Assembly (NCBI RefSeq): GCF_030272615.1
Contig: NC_081413.1
Location: 103,314,239-103,378,238, forward strand
Direction of reading: 5' to 3'
DNA length: 64,000 bases
Source: Cryptomeria japonica
Taxonomy: Eukaryota > Streptophyta > Pinopsida > Cupressales > Cupressaceae
Shown here: one piece after another, positions 38,101 through 50,200 of the stretch
How the letters are laid out: each line of letters starts with the position of its first letter
How positions within the stretch are numbered: position 1 is the first letter of the stretch
The notes under the pieces: model-generated
Databases searched by the model: none
The model's input: only the letters and a program-made list of their open reading frames with translations
What the model was told of the DNA's origin: nothing
Translations under genes and position numbers: made by a program

Positions 38101-38492
38101 CTTGTCAAAGATACAACTTTAAGTCCACCATGCGACATTCCTCTCAATACTATCTTCTTCCCTTCAGATATGAATTTTAGCTCTATGGTCTGCAAGTTTA
38201 GTGTGATCTCACCAAGAGATCTCAGCCATTGAATCCCAAGGACTGCATCATCAGTCCCACTAATGCTAACCACAAAGAAATCATGCCTGATTTCATGATT
38301 TACCAACTTCAGAGATATATTGGAAATCATCCAGCTGCAGGATATAGTGGAGACATCTGCTACCATGACTTTGAATCCCTCCACTTCCTTTGCCACTAGT
38401 CCCCTCTTAGCAACAATCCTTTCATCAATGAAGTTGTGTGTCGCTCCTGTGTCAATGAGAGAAATTACATGATGCTCTCCAATCCCACCCAA
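35118..38492 (-). pseudogene. E2 pol: protease, RT, RNase H, integrase, chromodomain
   Basis: Protease: 38492-37806 with the LIDTGATHNFI active-site block. RT: 37596-37375 and 37359-36900, with [13 protein letters not shown] and the catalytic FFDDILIF box. A TAG near 37375 interrupts it in the same frame. RNase H follows to 36676 (LQFDAS, YSIYDKEMLAI, KTDHNSL). Integrase: pieces at 36368-36159 and 36111-35746, with VSDRDNKF and SYYPQTDGKIGIVNK, where the expected catalytic Glu after QTDG is replaced. Chromodomain: about 35290-35120, with YLIKWKN and EDATWENEE, placing E2 among chromoviruses. Several stops and frameshifts make it inactive. Confidence 0.92.
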
Positions 38493-39784
38493 AATCTAAA
38501 GGACTCATTTTTGTGAATGCTCGAGAGTTGAGCAACTACCCTATCTTCTGACCCAAATTCAGGCCCTTCAGGAGCCTCTTCATACTCGTTGTCCTCAACT
38601 TCAGTTTGTTGTTCTGAAATTTTAGAATCTGATCCATCCACTGCATAGTACTCCATCTGATGCAAATTGCCCTTTCCATAGCACTTATGTCCCGGGGCCC
38701 AAGGTTCTTTGCAAGAATAACAAAGATTCTTCCTTCGGAGCTCTTGATGTAGCTCATCATCCATACGCAGAGGGAACCTCTTGGTCTGATTTGTGAACTT
38801 CTTCTTATCCTTTCTAAAAGGAAAAGGCTTGGATTGAATTTTATTCCTTGGGGCAGCCAACTCCATGCTTCGAGATTTCTTAATAGCTTCTGCCAAGGTG
38901 GGCGGATCAAATTCTTTAACCCAACCTTTCAAAGGTTCCTCAAGTCCTTCAGTGAAAAGGACAACTAACCGCTTCTCAGAGATGGTACTAACCATAACAG
39001 ATATATTTTGGAATTCAGTTACGTAAGTGTCCAAGGAACCTTGCTTCTTGAGTTGCGCAAGTTCTCTAAATTTCACCTCTGGATCCTTGGTGTCAAATCT
39101 CTCAGTCAGCTTGTTGGTGAAATCAACATAGGTGGTGATCAAGTTATGACCAAGGGTGACCAACCCATGGTACCACCATTCATGGGCCACTCCATCCAAG
39201 TGTAAGGTAGAAAACTTGATGGCATCTTCTTTTGGCATAGGCCTCAAGGACAAGTAATTGTCCAACTTCTACACCCATGCTCTAGCTGTGCTCTTAGCGC
39301 TTCCATCAAAGTGTGCTAAGGTAACTCTTCCAAGAGCTTGTTGATAATCTCTTGGGACAACAAACTTATAGTCATTCCTCCTTCCTCTCTTCATTTTCTG
39401 ATTCATAAACTGATCTAGAGTTAGGATATATCGGATCTCACCAAGGAGAGAAGCATACTCCATGTAGCTATTTCTTATTTCATCAGTTGTAGGTATCTCT
39501 ATTTTAGCTTGCTGTACTTCTCTTGGCAGAAATATAGGTTGTAAAGGTCTTGGGGCTGAACCTCCATTGTTGCTCCTGTTTTTACTCCCATTTCCATTGC
39601 CTACCAGAGCATTAGAAGTGTTGGCTTCCGGTCCATTGTTGGGTTGATTAAGGGTCCCAACAACATTCTGGTTAAGTTTGGCCAGCATTAGAGACATCAT
39701 GTCCATAATGGCATTGAATTGTCTCTCAGCCTTCTTATCAGGTGCCTCATTTTGTTCTGTAGTCTTGTCTGCCATTGAATTCAC
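38465..39784 (-). pseudogene. E2 gag
   Basis: Minus strand, one frame with a single in-frame TAG at 39269-39271 (probably from CAG). The likely start is the Met at about 39775 (MADKTTEQNE). The capsid-like retrotransposon gag domain lies in 39265-38850 (HLDGVAHEWWYHG, FTNKLTERFD). A zinc knuckle CYSCKEPWAPGHKC is near 38700-38740. It meets the protease frame at 38465-38492 with a short overlap and a frame change, either natural or a mutation. Binds and packages element RNA in related elements. Confidence 0.9.
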
Positions 39785-39813
39785 TGAGTCTCATAGGCTG
39801 GCAAGAAAACCAC

Positions 39814-41629
39814 TGCAATATCCCAGTTATATTTTTTTTTGTTATTAGGCCAATAATAATCATCCACAAACAGATAACCCATTAAGGTTAGAAAGCACAA
39901 ACTGAAAACTTACTCGAAAATGCAACCCTTCCACTTTCTGATCACCAAGTGCCCAATGTGGGAAGGTGAGAGCATACGTTGAATAGGGGATCGTTAGATC
40001 TCAATTTTGCTGAAAAATAAAGTGGATTACAATACTGGGTGGCAAGCCAACCCCTTCCACTTATCCAGCAAGAATGCAAGAAACTTGGTGGTGAACCAAC
40101 CAAGAGAAACATACAAAGGCACAAATCACTCAACCGCGATATTTCAGCGGGAGGAATGAAATTACAAAACAATCTCAACTCAACCGCTTATGCAGTAGGA
40201 GGACCATTACAATCAGACATCACTCGACCACTTCTGCAGTGGGAGGACTAAATTACAATTTACTTGAAAATAGGTGGCAAGCCAACCTCTTCCACTTTTC
40301 AGCGGGGTGAGAGTTACAAGCTAGAATTGGTTAGTAGCACTACTACTTAACCTTACAATAATCAAGATATTGTGAGAAGAGAGTAATGCTAAACATCCAA
40401 ATAAGAAACATGAAATTTTTGCTAACATAAAAAATCTACAGGTTGGAATTACAAAACCAATAGCCTATGGATTCACTAAAACACTGATAATTCTCTCATT
40501 ACTCACCCAATTCACCCAAAATCTATTCTAAACAATTGCTATACCAGCTACAATAAAAAAAACCCAAAGAAAGCCATTGAAACCCCCATATTTATTTTGC
40601 ATGCTTCCCAATGCATTTGCTAAACCCAACACCTAACCTGGGAAGTTAGATTTACAATATAAAAATCCACACTCAAAATAAGATGCTAAAAACTTACAAG
40701 ATTCATCGCCAGTGGTAGGAAGGATGGATGAGCCGGTACTCAAAATGATGGAATCGCCTAGCCAAGAGGTATGAGCAAAACACACTTTTAGCAGTCCCGC
40801 AACCAACAACCAGAAAACACTCCAATCTCAAACAAAACACTCCACAATCTATGACTCACTCACCAACAACACTGGGAATACATGGACATAGCTAGGTACT
40901 ATCTTGCAAGTACAAAACTTAGACTTAGCTAGGAAGCCACACTTCAAAGTTCAAATTTTCAATCGCCAATTCGACAACATAACGATGCAAATTCATTTGA
41001 TAACCAAAATGGGAGCCCAAGGCTCTTATTTATAACTTATAACTCCCCAAAACCAAATGCAAATGCTTACAAATTCGCCCAAATTCAACTTCATCATTTG
41101 CATTTGCTTTATCACGTGGACCTAAGGATGGCGCCCAAACCATAAGTCAAGGAATTATGCCAAAAAGTACAAAACCATAATTTTGACTTAGCAACATTTG
41201 AGGTGAATAAAATAATATCTCCATTATAAATTTTGTGTCCATTTCTAGACATAAAATTCGCCTAGCACTTAGGAGATATTATGCACCATTTCCAAAGCAA
41301 ATAAATCAGTAGTAAAAATAATCAAATTAATTAAATATTAAACCTTAGGATAAGGAAATAATATTTAATTATATCACTTATGACTCCAATACTGATTATT
41401 GTCAAAACTAGGATGAAGCTGAGCCAGGAAGACCACTAAACTGCTGCAAGATCAGGACCTTGTCGACTATGAAAAATAGAAATATGCCATACTGCCACTT
41501 ACTAAAAATAGTAAGTCATGAACTACTGCTCCGAAAAGTATGATCTTCGCACCCAGTGACAGAGCATGGAGTGCTTAGTAGGACAGTATCACCAAAATGG
41601 CCAACCCCTGACTTACTAAAAATAGTAAG
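39814..41629 (-). repeat. E2 5' LTR, main piece
   Basis: Begins TGCAATATCCCAG on the plus strand, cut at 41629 by E5. Bases 41625-41629 (gtaag) are one copy of the E5 duplication. It shows the empty E3 site near 40550 (TACAATAAAAAAAACCC). A TATA-like element on the minus strand (TATAAATAAGAGCC) is near 41022-41035. No clear primer site could be named between 39784 and 39813. Confidence 0.93.
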
Positions 41630-43096
41630 TGTATGTGGGAAAAATGGGCTAATAATAATTAATATGTGAAAATATTGTTAGAAACTAGTCCACACACACA
41701 CACAGGACTTCTTGATGCAAGCTATGGAGTAACGTAGTATTACTCAGCTTCCCAAGGAGGGTCCCATGGTTCTCTATCTCACAATGTCCCTCAAACCAAT
41801 GTTTTTACTCTCAGATCACTGAGCAAAATGGTTTAGGGATGGCAAATATAAGAACGAGAGATGCTTTTGATTGATTTTTGTATGAGATGTGTTGTAAGCT
41901 ATGTATGATGCTAAAATGCAATAAACTAAATGATAAGATGACAAGATTAGTATGAATACTATCCTAGCATACTATATTTAGTATATGATTGAACTAAAAT
42001 GATAAAGAAAGTAATCTAAGCATGCATATTAGTCTAATTTATGATCTAAAAGAGGCTAAATAATGAGCATATATGAAATGAAAGCTTGAAAGAATTTGAG
42101 CATAAGTGTAATGCTTCAAATTTGAAAGATGATTGTTAAGAATGGAGGAATGAGAGCTCTATTTATAGCAAAAATAGGGCAATGGATGGTTAGGATTGAA
42201 AGGTTTAATCAAGGGCCAGGTTTGAAAGTTGGGGATCCATGTGCACAATTTGTACCAATGAAATGGTGACAAGTGTCAACATAGGATTGGGTTGAGAGAA
42301 GAGGTTGGAGGCATTAAAGGCCTGAGAAGACCTCATGGTTATCTAAAGGCTAAGGGTCAAGTCTAAGTTAGGATTACCCACTGGATTAGGAGTTAATCCA
42401 AGGATAAACCTTTGTGCAAATGATTAAGAGATAATCATGGTCAAAGCATTAATGGCCTGATGAGACCCTTGGGTTGGATAGAGGTTGAGTCAAAACAAAT
42501 GTTTTAACCATGTGGGAGGGTTTGAATTAACCATTAATGGTTATTGGATACTTTAGGGATTAAGTGGTTGAAGGTTGGAAGCCTTTAATGGTTTTCAAAG
42601 ACTTTAAGGGTTTTAGTGGTTGAAGGTTGAAAACCTTCAATGGTTATCAAAGACTTTAAGGTTTTTGAGAATTGACTTCCCTTTGCTTAGGGATGTGACA
42701 AAGTTTAGAGGAGGGTTAGGTTAATTAGAAGCAATTAGAAGATTCTAGAAGGGATTAGAAAGGGGTTTGGGATTTTGCAAGTGGATGGAGGGATAATAGG
42801 ATTTAATTGAATTAAATGATTTTCATTCAATTTGGTTGTAATTAAATAAATTTGATTTATTCAATTTGGGATAACTATTTAATTAAATTTGAATTTAATT
42901 AAAAGTGGATAGGGGATTTAATTGAATAAAATGATTTATTCATTAAATGGGTATAGTGAATTTAATTTAAATAAATTGAGTAACTTATTTAATTAAATAG
43001 AGGAATGTGGATAATTTAATTAAATTGGATTTAATCAAATAGAGAAATGAACATAAAATATTCATTTAGGAATATGGTCATTTTTATACGTCTACA
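41630..43096 (-). repeat. E5 3' LTR
   Basis: TGTATGTGGG...TACGTCTACA on the plus strand. The minus strand carries a TATA box, CTATAAATAGAGCTC (about 42155-42169). AT-rich runs of TTTAATTAAAT occur near its R/U5-distal end (42830-43040). Confidence 0.97.
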
Positions 43097-43112
43097 TTTT
43101 GCCCCTCTTTGA
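43097..43112 (-). other. E5 polypurine tract
   Basis: The minus strand reads TCAAAGAGGGGCAAAA before TGTAGACGTA. Identical in core to the tract in E3 and E4. Confidence 0.93.
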
Positions 43113-43505
43113 AGTGACGTGTGTGCACATGTTATTTCAAAGAAAATGATGCCTTATCATGATTTATGATCAAATGCAATTTGTGTCGCTCTTTTATTTG
43201 CAAGTTGTGCCCCAGATTTGATGTGTGATGCCCCCTCGGGAGATGAATCAATTTTGAAAATTTTTGATTTAATGTGATAAAGTTCGTATGATGTGTAGGA
43301 TGTCGTGTATAAAAAAAGTGTGTAGATTGATTCATCTCCCGATAAGTTATTGTTGTTTTGGTATAGGGGAGACCGCGACCATTATTACAGGGCCAGTTGG
43401 CTAACCCTAATTTCATTTTCCTCTTATAAAAGGGGAAAAGGGGTCAAATTAGGTTCATTTGTGCTTTGTTGATTGTGAAGAAAGAGAATTTGCTCTGGAG
43501 AGAAA

Positions 43506-43580
43506 ATGTCAATTCCCTATCACAGACACCGTTTTGAGCGCGTTCGGAGGTACCGGAGGCCTGTAGCGCGTGGACCACCA
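43506..43580 (+). CDS. Putative first exon of the E5 antisense PMD gene
   Basis: ATG at 43506 opens 25 codons very rich in Arg and Tyr (ending RRPVARGPP). It is followed at once by the consensus 5' splice site GTAAGT (43581-43586), in phase 0. The PMD frame downstream can be joined in phase 0 at an acceptor ending 44706 (TTGTGCAG). A second acceptor-like GTCGACAG ends at 44685, but joining there reads a TGA. This is a model from sequence only; no transcript evidence. Confidence 0.5.
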
Positions 43581-43659
43581 GTAAGTCAACGTTTTTGACC
43601 TCTTTTTGACTTTTTGTTTTGTCATTTTTAGGCATTTTTTAATTTTCAAAGTTCAGAGA

Positions 43660-44190
43660 TTTCGTTTTAGCGCGTTTAGGGTCTGTTATAGCGCATACGC
43701 AGTGTAGAGTAGCGCATCGACTTACAATTTAGGGGTCACGTCCGAAAATGTTGGTTAGCGCATAGGATTTTTAGGTTAGCGCGTGCACGTAGAACAGCAC
43801 ATGTAAAGTGGTGGGTAGCGCATCGCATCCACAGGTTAGCGCGTAGGACTAACCTAGCGCATAGGAGCTGCCAGGGTTCGCATAGGGAAGGGGATTTAGC
43901 GCGTAGGGATAACCTAGCGCATAGGGCTAAAATGGTAGCGCTTAGGGAAGGGGATTTAGCGCGTAGGGATAACCTAGCGCATAGGGTTAAAAGGGTAGCG
44001 CTCAGGGAGGGTAGATTAGCGCGTAGGCATAGTCTAGCGCAGGGGATGGGTTAGGTAGCGCATAGGGTGAAAAGTTTAGCGCATAGACTAGAACTAGCGC
44101 ATAGGTTGGATAGAATAGCGCGTAAGAGAGGCAACCTAGCGCGTGAGGGTGTTTTAGCACATTGAAGATCTGTTTTAGCGCATCAGAAAA
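43660..44190 (+). repeat. E5 array of TAGCGCATAGG-type motifs (inside putative PMD intron)
   Basis: More than twenty irregularly spaced TAGCGC(A/G)T units, many in pairs such as TTAGCGCGTAGG and CCTAGCGCATAGG. The segment 43900-44000 contains near-duplicate units of about 60 bp. It sits between the putative first exon and the PMD exon. The same motif in the same transcript-relative sense fills the E5 sense leader. Confidence 0.85.
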
Positions 44191-44691
44191 TTTTTGCAGT
44201 TTTGGCCGAGTTGAAAATGTGTTTTGTGTGCGTGTCGTGTTTTTGATGAATTTACCCAAGATGAGTATTTGTATAACTTGTTTTGATGTGCAATTTTCCA
44301 AGTTATGTATAGATATCAATCTGTTTGTTGTGATCAGAATATGATGTTTTTGCGTGGTCTATTTTAAGTTCAATGTATGTGAAAGCCTGAGTTGTTTTAC
44401 AAGCCGATATGGGTTGGAAACTTGAGTTGTTTTACAAGTTTTGATATGGGTGGGAAACTTGAGTTGTTTTACAAGTTTATGTGATTTTGGTACTTGAGTT
44501 GTTTTACAAGGTTTGATATGGTTTTTGAAGAACTTGAGTTGTGTTACAAGTTGATATGAAATGATATGATTTTGATCTTTGATTATAGATGAGCAAATTG
44601 TTTCATGTTGTTGATGTAAGTTTGATTTTGATATCTTTGTATTGATGTGGAAACTGATATTGGATATGTTTGTGTTTGTCGACAGGAGTGA

Positions 44692-45763
44692 TTGGGTATT
44701 GTGCAGTCGAGGGAGAGATTCTCGAGACCATGGACACTGATACCGAGATTGTCACAGGCAGACTTGGACATTATAGAGAGATGTGGATTGTCCTCTCTTC
44801 TAGATATGCCTCGGTTCACTGTGAACCGGGGACTTTTGACAGCATTGGCAGAGAGGTGGCATAGCGACACGAACACCTTTCATTTTGCCACTGGAGAGAT
44901 GACAGTGACACCAGAGGATTGCTACCGGATTTTGCGCATTCCTGTGGTAGGGGCACTGCTACCCTACGAGCAGTCAGAGGAGGGCGGCACAGAGGCACTG
45001 CGCCGCATATTTCATGATGAGACTGTCTGTGGATATGAGATCCCCTGGCAGGAGTTTTTGGATCTGGATTATGCACCACTACCATCTGTATTGGCAGGTT
45101 TTATTAGGGGATTCCTTTGTCCTGATCGCAGGTCAAAGGGATTTTCAGTGGGATGGGGGCTGGTTCTGGAGCAGAGGGAGGCGGGGAGGTAGAGGTGTGG
45201 AGAGAGCGGTACGGTAGGGGAGGATTGAGAGGGGGAGAGGAGGATTGACTATCGGAGCCGGGAGAGAGGGGAGAGTGACAGAGGTTTTGGCGGCAGTGGG
45301 GGGTGAGGAGGAGATGGTGAGACCAGCTCAGAAGAGGAGGGTAGATATACTCCCACCTCCAGTACCGAGGACAGGGCGAGTGGGAGGGGTTCCTCCAGCA
45401 CAGGGACCACTGTGGGTTCGAGTGCCAAGTCATGTGGAGGATGCACAGATCCGGACCCTGCAGATTACCGTTCAGCAGCTGCAGGCGCAGATTTTGACCT
45501 ATCAGCGGCAGATTTCTCAATTGACCACTGAGAGAGATACTGAGATAGAGCGACGAGGACGAGCGGAGGAGGCCTTGGCGAGTGTACAGAGAGCAGCGGC
45601 GGGTGGTCCATTGAGAGACACCCTGAGAGAGCTGACACGGAGAGTACAGGAGGTTGAGTATTACAGGCGGCAGTACCTCGAGATCGACGAGTGGAGAGCT
45701 TTGCACAGTCGAGATCGAGTCGATCGCAAACTGCTGGTACACGATCTGAGAGCCGAGGAGTGA
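44692..45763 (+). pseudogene. E5 antisense gene with plant mobile domain (shortened, frameshifted)
   Basis: Frame 1 (44692-45192) carries the PMD N-terminal part: LSQADLDIIERCGL, LLTALAERWHSDTNTFHFA, TVTPEDCYRILRIPVVG, and later SKGFSVGWG. After GWG it breaks. The roughly 700 bp present in E3 between this point and the acidic stretch are missing. A second frame (45245-45763) encodes a basic segment and a long coiled coil (QITVQQLQAQILTYQRQISQL). Coiled-coil coding continues past the stop in the same frame to about 45890. Opposite strand to E5 gag-pol. An internal deletion or an unrecognised intron would both fit. Confidence 0.8.
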
Positions 45764-45897
45764 CGGGGCTGGCGAGACAGGACCCTCCTAGAGATCTAGG
45801 GGTGAGTGTATCGGGAGCGAGACAGGACCCTCCTGGAGATCCAGGGGCGGGTGCATCTAGAGCTAGACCATCTCCGTCAGGAGATAGTCATACTTGA

Positions 45898-47273
45898 GAG
45901 ACATGGTCTCTGTTGTATTTTTTTGAGCATTGTACTCTTTGTACTGGACACAGTTTTGACATATTTTGTACATTTTGGATCATTTTTGAGATATATGGAT
46001 GGCACCATTTTTGATCATGTGATGTGTAGATGGATGCATGTTTATGTGTGCTAGTTCCTTTTCAGATGATGATGTAATGTTTACATAGATGATGTAATGT
46101 ATGATGCAGGATGTATGCTTTGATATGCTGTGAGATGTATCTTGAAAATGAGATGTATGATTTAATATGCGACTAATTGTAATATGATATGATGTAAAAA
46201 ATGATGTAATAATGATGCAAAATGATATGTAATGAATGAGATAAGAATGATATGTAACTAATTGTAAAGTGATATGCCACTAATTGTCTTTGGAGCATCT
46301 CTCATTTTGTATTTGCCATCCGATATAACCATTTATTTGCTTTCTTTGTAAATATCATCATGGAGCTTTTATTGATTTTTGGATATATTGAAAATTTATA
46401 CAAGCATAATGGTATAATTGAACCATAATGACCTGAGAAAAATTTACATGATATTTGATTTTGCAAGATAGCACAAGCGTCAAGGTATAATTGAACCAGG
46501 ACGACCTGAGTGCGTATTGCGTAAACAGACAAGATTTGATCATTTGTATGCGTGAAGTGGAGTCAAGCCTTCAGTGATATTCGATGGATCACGTCTCGAG
46601 GCAAATATTCACACAGTACGAGTGATCGCCTCCCAGGCAGAAGACTAAGAAAATACTGGAAGTTCCTCATGATCTCTAGCTTTGAAGCTTTGTATGAGAT
46701 AAGGAGAAGATTCCAATAATTTAAAAAGGTCAAAATGCAAAATAATCAAGACATTGATGCTATAATGCAACATTTAGTACTTCAGAAAATCATCCATCCT
46801 TGAGATTCTTGTGTATTGTTTGTGTTTTGGTTGTTGTGATGAAGCGTAGTTGTGCTTGTTGAATGTCATGCTGTTGAATTTTGCATCTAGTCTTGATGTT
46901 TTGAATGTTTGCAAGATTGATACGATTTACATGCCCCTAGCTGAGTGTGCCTCTTGATTGTGAATACATATAGTGATTCCAAGTCATGGAGGAATGCGAT
47001 AAGAGAATAGATATAGATGAATAACCCAGGATAGTGACTACGCTAAGTATGTCCTGAATGGAGATATGCTAAGTGTCGGGCGATGGCCGATAGTGTTTTG
47101 ATGGATAAAATGGCATGGATATAGATAGAGAAGACGGTCTTTCACAAGGGCGCCTGGTTACCAGGTTTTCACCATTTTTTTATTGTACTTTGTATTTTTG
47201 CTTTTTCTGGATTTTGTGGTTTTCTTTTTTTTTTTTTTTTTTTTTTTTGGCTTTTTCCGTGCACTAGGCTACC
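45898..47273. other. E5 non-coding region between PMD gene and pol
   Basis: No supported gene. Holds ATGATGTAATGTAT-type low-complexity repeats (46050-46260), GCGCCTGGTTACCAGGTTTTCACCA (about 47150-47176), and a T-tract at 47221-47250. The GCCTG...AGGTTTTCACCA block followed by a T-tract is also present in E3 (14128-14255) and E4. Confidence 0.65.
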
Positions 47274-50200
47274 TTAAGTATAGTACTTCTTCAGATGAAT
47301 GTTGTTAATTGGATCATCGAGCACATCTCCTTCAGAATTTGTTAGCTGATAGGCACCTGATCCATAGACTGATATGATGACATAGGGACCCAACCAGTTA
47401 GGTTCAAATTTCCCTTTCTTTTCTCGATCTTGCTGATTTCTTGGATTTTCTTTGAGGACTAGATCACCAACCTTGAAGTTGCGAGGAATGACCTTATGAT
47501 TGTAGCTCCTGCACATGGGTTGCTGATATGCTTTGAGATGAGTATAAGCATGTTGGCGTCTTTCATCTAATAGTTTCAGTTCTTGCAGTCGGTTAACTCG
47601 ATACTCTTCATCAGGGATTAAACCTTTCAAAGAGACTCTAAGAGATGGAATTTCTACCTCTAAGGGTAAAATAGCCTCTGATCCATATACCAATGAATAT
47701 GGTGTTGCTCCTGTAGGTGTGCGAATGCTGGTCCTGTATGCCCAAAGTGCTGGATTGAGTTGTACATGCCAATCTTTGCCTACATCATTCACTGTTTTCT
47801 TGAGGATTTTTAGGATTGTCTTGTTAGATGCTTCTGCTTGACCATTTCCCTATGGGTAGTATGGTGTAGAAAATCGATGTTGGATTTTGAATTTTTCACA
47901 TAGTTCCTGTACATCTTGGTTTTTGAAAGGCCGTCCATTATCTGTGACGATTGAAATTGGAATACCATATCTGCAGATCAGATAATTTAGAATAAAAGAG
48001 GCAATTTGTTTCTCGGTCATCGTGGTCATGGGAACTACTTCTATCCATTTGGTAAAGTACTCTGCTGCTGTTATAATAAACTTGTGTCCATTTGAAGATG
48101 AAGGATGAATTTTGCCAACTAGATCTAGTCCCCACTGACAAAAGGGCCAGGATGTTGTAAATGGCTGCAGTTCCTGTGCTGGTGCATGTATTAGATTACC
48201 ATGGATTTGGCATTTAGGACATTTCTTGGCAAAGTGATATGAATATTTCTCCATTGTAGGCCAGTAGTATCCCATCCTTAGAAGCTTTTTAGCAAGAGTA
48301 GTGCCACTTGAATGTGTGCCACAAATACCTTCATGAAGCTCGTGTAAAGCCGAATAAGAATCATTACGATCAAGACAACGAAGAAGAGTACCATCGAGAC
48401 CTCGACGATACAAAGTATCAGCGGTAAGGGTGTAACGGGCAGCTTGTCGGATAAAGTTACGTTTTTGGTTACGGGATTGGTCAATGGGTAAGATATTATG
48501 CTTGAGGTAGTCGTATATCAGTCCATATAGCGGAGAATCGGAACCAGTTAAGGCATAGATAACATGGGATTCAGAGTGGTCATAGGCAAGGGAGAACAAT
48601 TGCTCTACCAGGAACTCATAACGACTCTGTTGTTCAGGAATTTGTAGTAGCAAAGCGATTGTAGCCATTGCATCGGCTGCTTTGTTGTTCAACCTTGGTA
48701 TTTGGTCGAAGGTGATGTGCACAACATACTATTTGAAGTCATCCACCATTCGTTTATAAGGTAGTAGCTTGTCGTCCTTTGTCTGATAGTTGTTATTGAT
48801 TTGATTAATGACCAGTTGTGAGTCTCCATAGACTTTTAACTCTGTGATTTTCCATTCTACGGCCATTTTGATGCCTATGACCAGTGCTTCATATTCAGCC
48901 ACATTATTTGTGCATGGAAACATAAGTCTGTATGATTTTGGTATAGTGTGTCCTTCAGGAGTGATGAACAGAATGCCGGCACCTGAACCATGTTGAGTAT
49001 AGGATCCGTCAAAGTATAGGGTCCATTGTTTAGTAGAAAGAGCGAGTACATCCCTGTCTGGAAATTCAACCTCCATGGTTTGTTTGCCTGGTAGCGGTGC
49101 CTCGGCCAACTGATCTGCAATTGCTTGTCCTTTGATGGCTCGTCTTTCTATGTATTGGATGTCGAATTCACTGAGAATCATGACCCATTTAGCCAATCGG
49201 CCTGTAAGAGCAGCTTTGATGAGTAGATATTTGAGAGGATCAATTTTTGCCACTAGCTTTATGGTGTGTGCTAGCATGTAATGTCAGAATTTCTGAGATG
49301 CAAAGACTACTGTTAGGCAAGCTTTTTCAATGAATGTATAGTTGAGCTCATAGCCATTCAATGTTCTACTGATGTAGTATATGGCGCGTTCCTTTCCCTG
49401 TTGATCTTCTTGTGCCAATAGTGCCCCCAGTGAAATATCCGTTGTTGAGATATATAGTATAAGAGGCTTTCCGGCAACTGGTGGTACTAGAACCGGTGGA
49501 TTCATCAGGTACTGTTTAATTTGGTAAAAAGATTCTGCACACTTAGTCTCCCATCTAAACGGTACATTTTTGTGTAGCAAGTGGTTAAATGGCAGACTTT
49601 TATCTGCTAGTTGAGCGATGAATCGCTTGATTGATTGAAGTCGTCCTTGTAGAGATCTAAGTTGACTGATATTCTTTGGTGGTGGCATGTCCATGATGGC
49701 TTGTACCTTTGCTGGATCAACTTCAATACCTTTAGCTGATACTATGTAGCCTAGTAACTTGCCTGATGTAACCCCGAAGACACACTTCTTAGGGTTGAGT
49801 CGGACTTGGAATTGTTGCAATCGATCAAAGATCTTTGTTAGGATGCCGAGATGTTCAGCTCTGGTGAAGGATTTTGCTAGTAAATCATCCACATAGTCTT
49901 CCATAAATGTGTGCATCATATCATGGAATATGGTTGTCATTGCTCTTTGATAAGTGGCTCCCGCATTTTTTAAGCCAAAAGGCATGACATTCCAACAGTA
50001 CGTCCCCCAAGGACAGGTGAATGCTATTTTATATTGATCTTCAGGAGCTATCTTGATTTGGTTATAGCCTGAGAAACCATCCATTAGTGAGAGCATTGCA
50101 TGGCCTGCTGTGAGATCTACAATTATGTCGATACTTGGCAGAGGAAAGTCATCTTTGGGACAAGCTTTGTTGACGTCTTTGAAGTCAGTGCATATTCTGA

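Noticed and set aside
45104-45742. Minus-strand 212-codon Ser/Leu/Pro-rich ORF in E5
   Set aside because: Opposite the PMD coiled-coil coding region, with biased composition typical of an antisense shadow.
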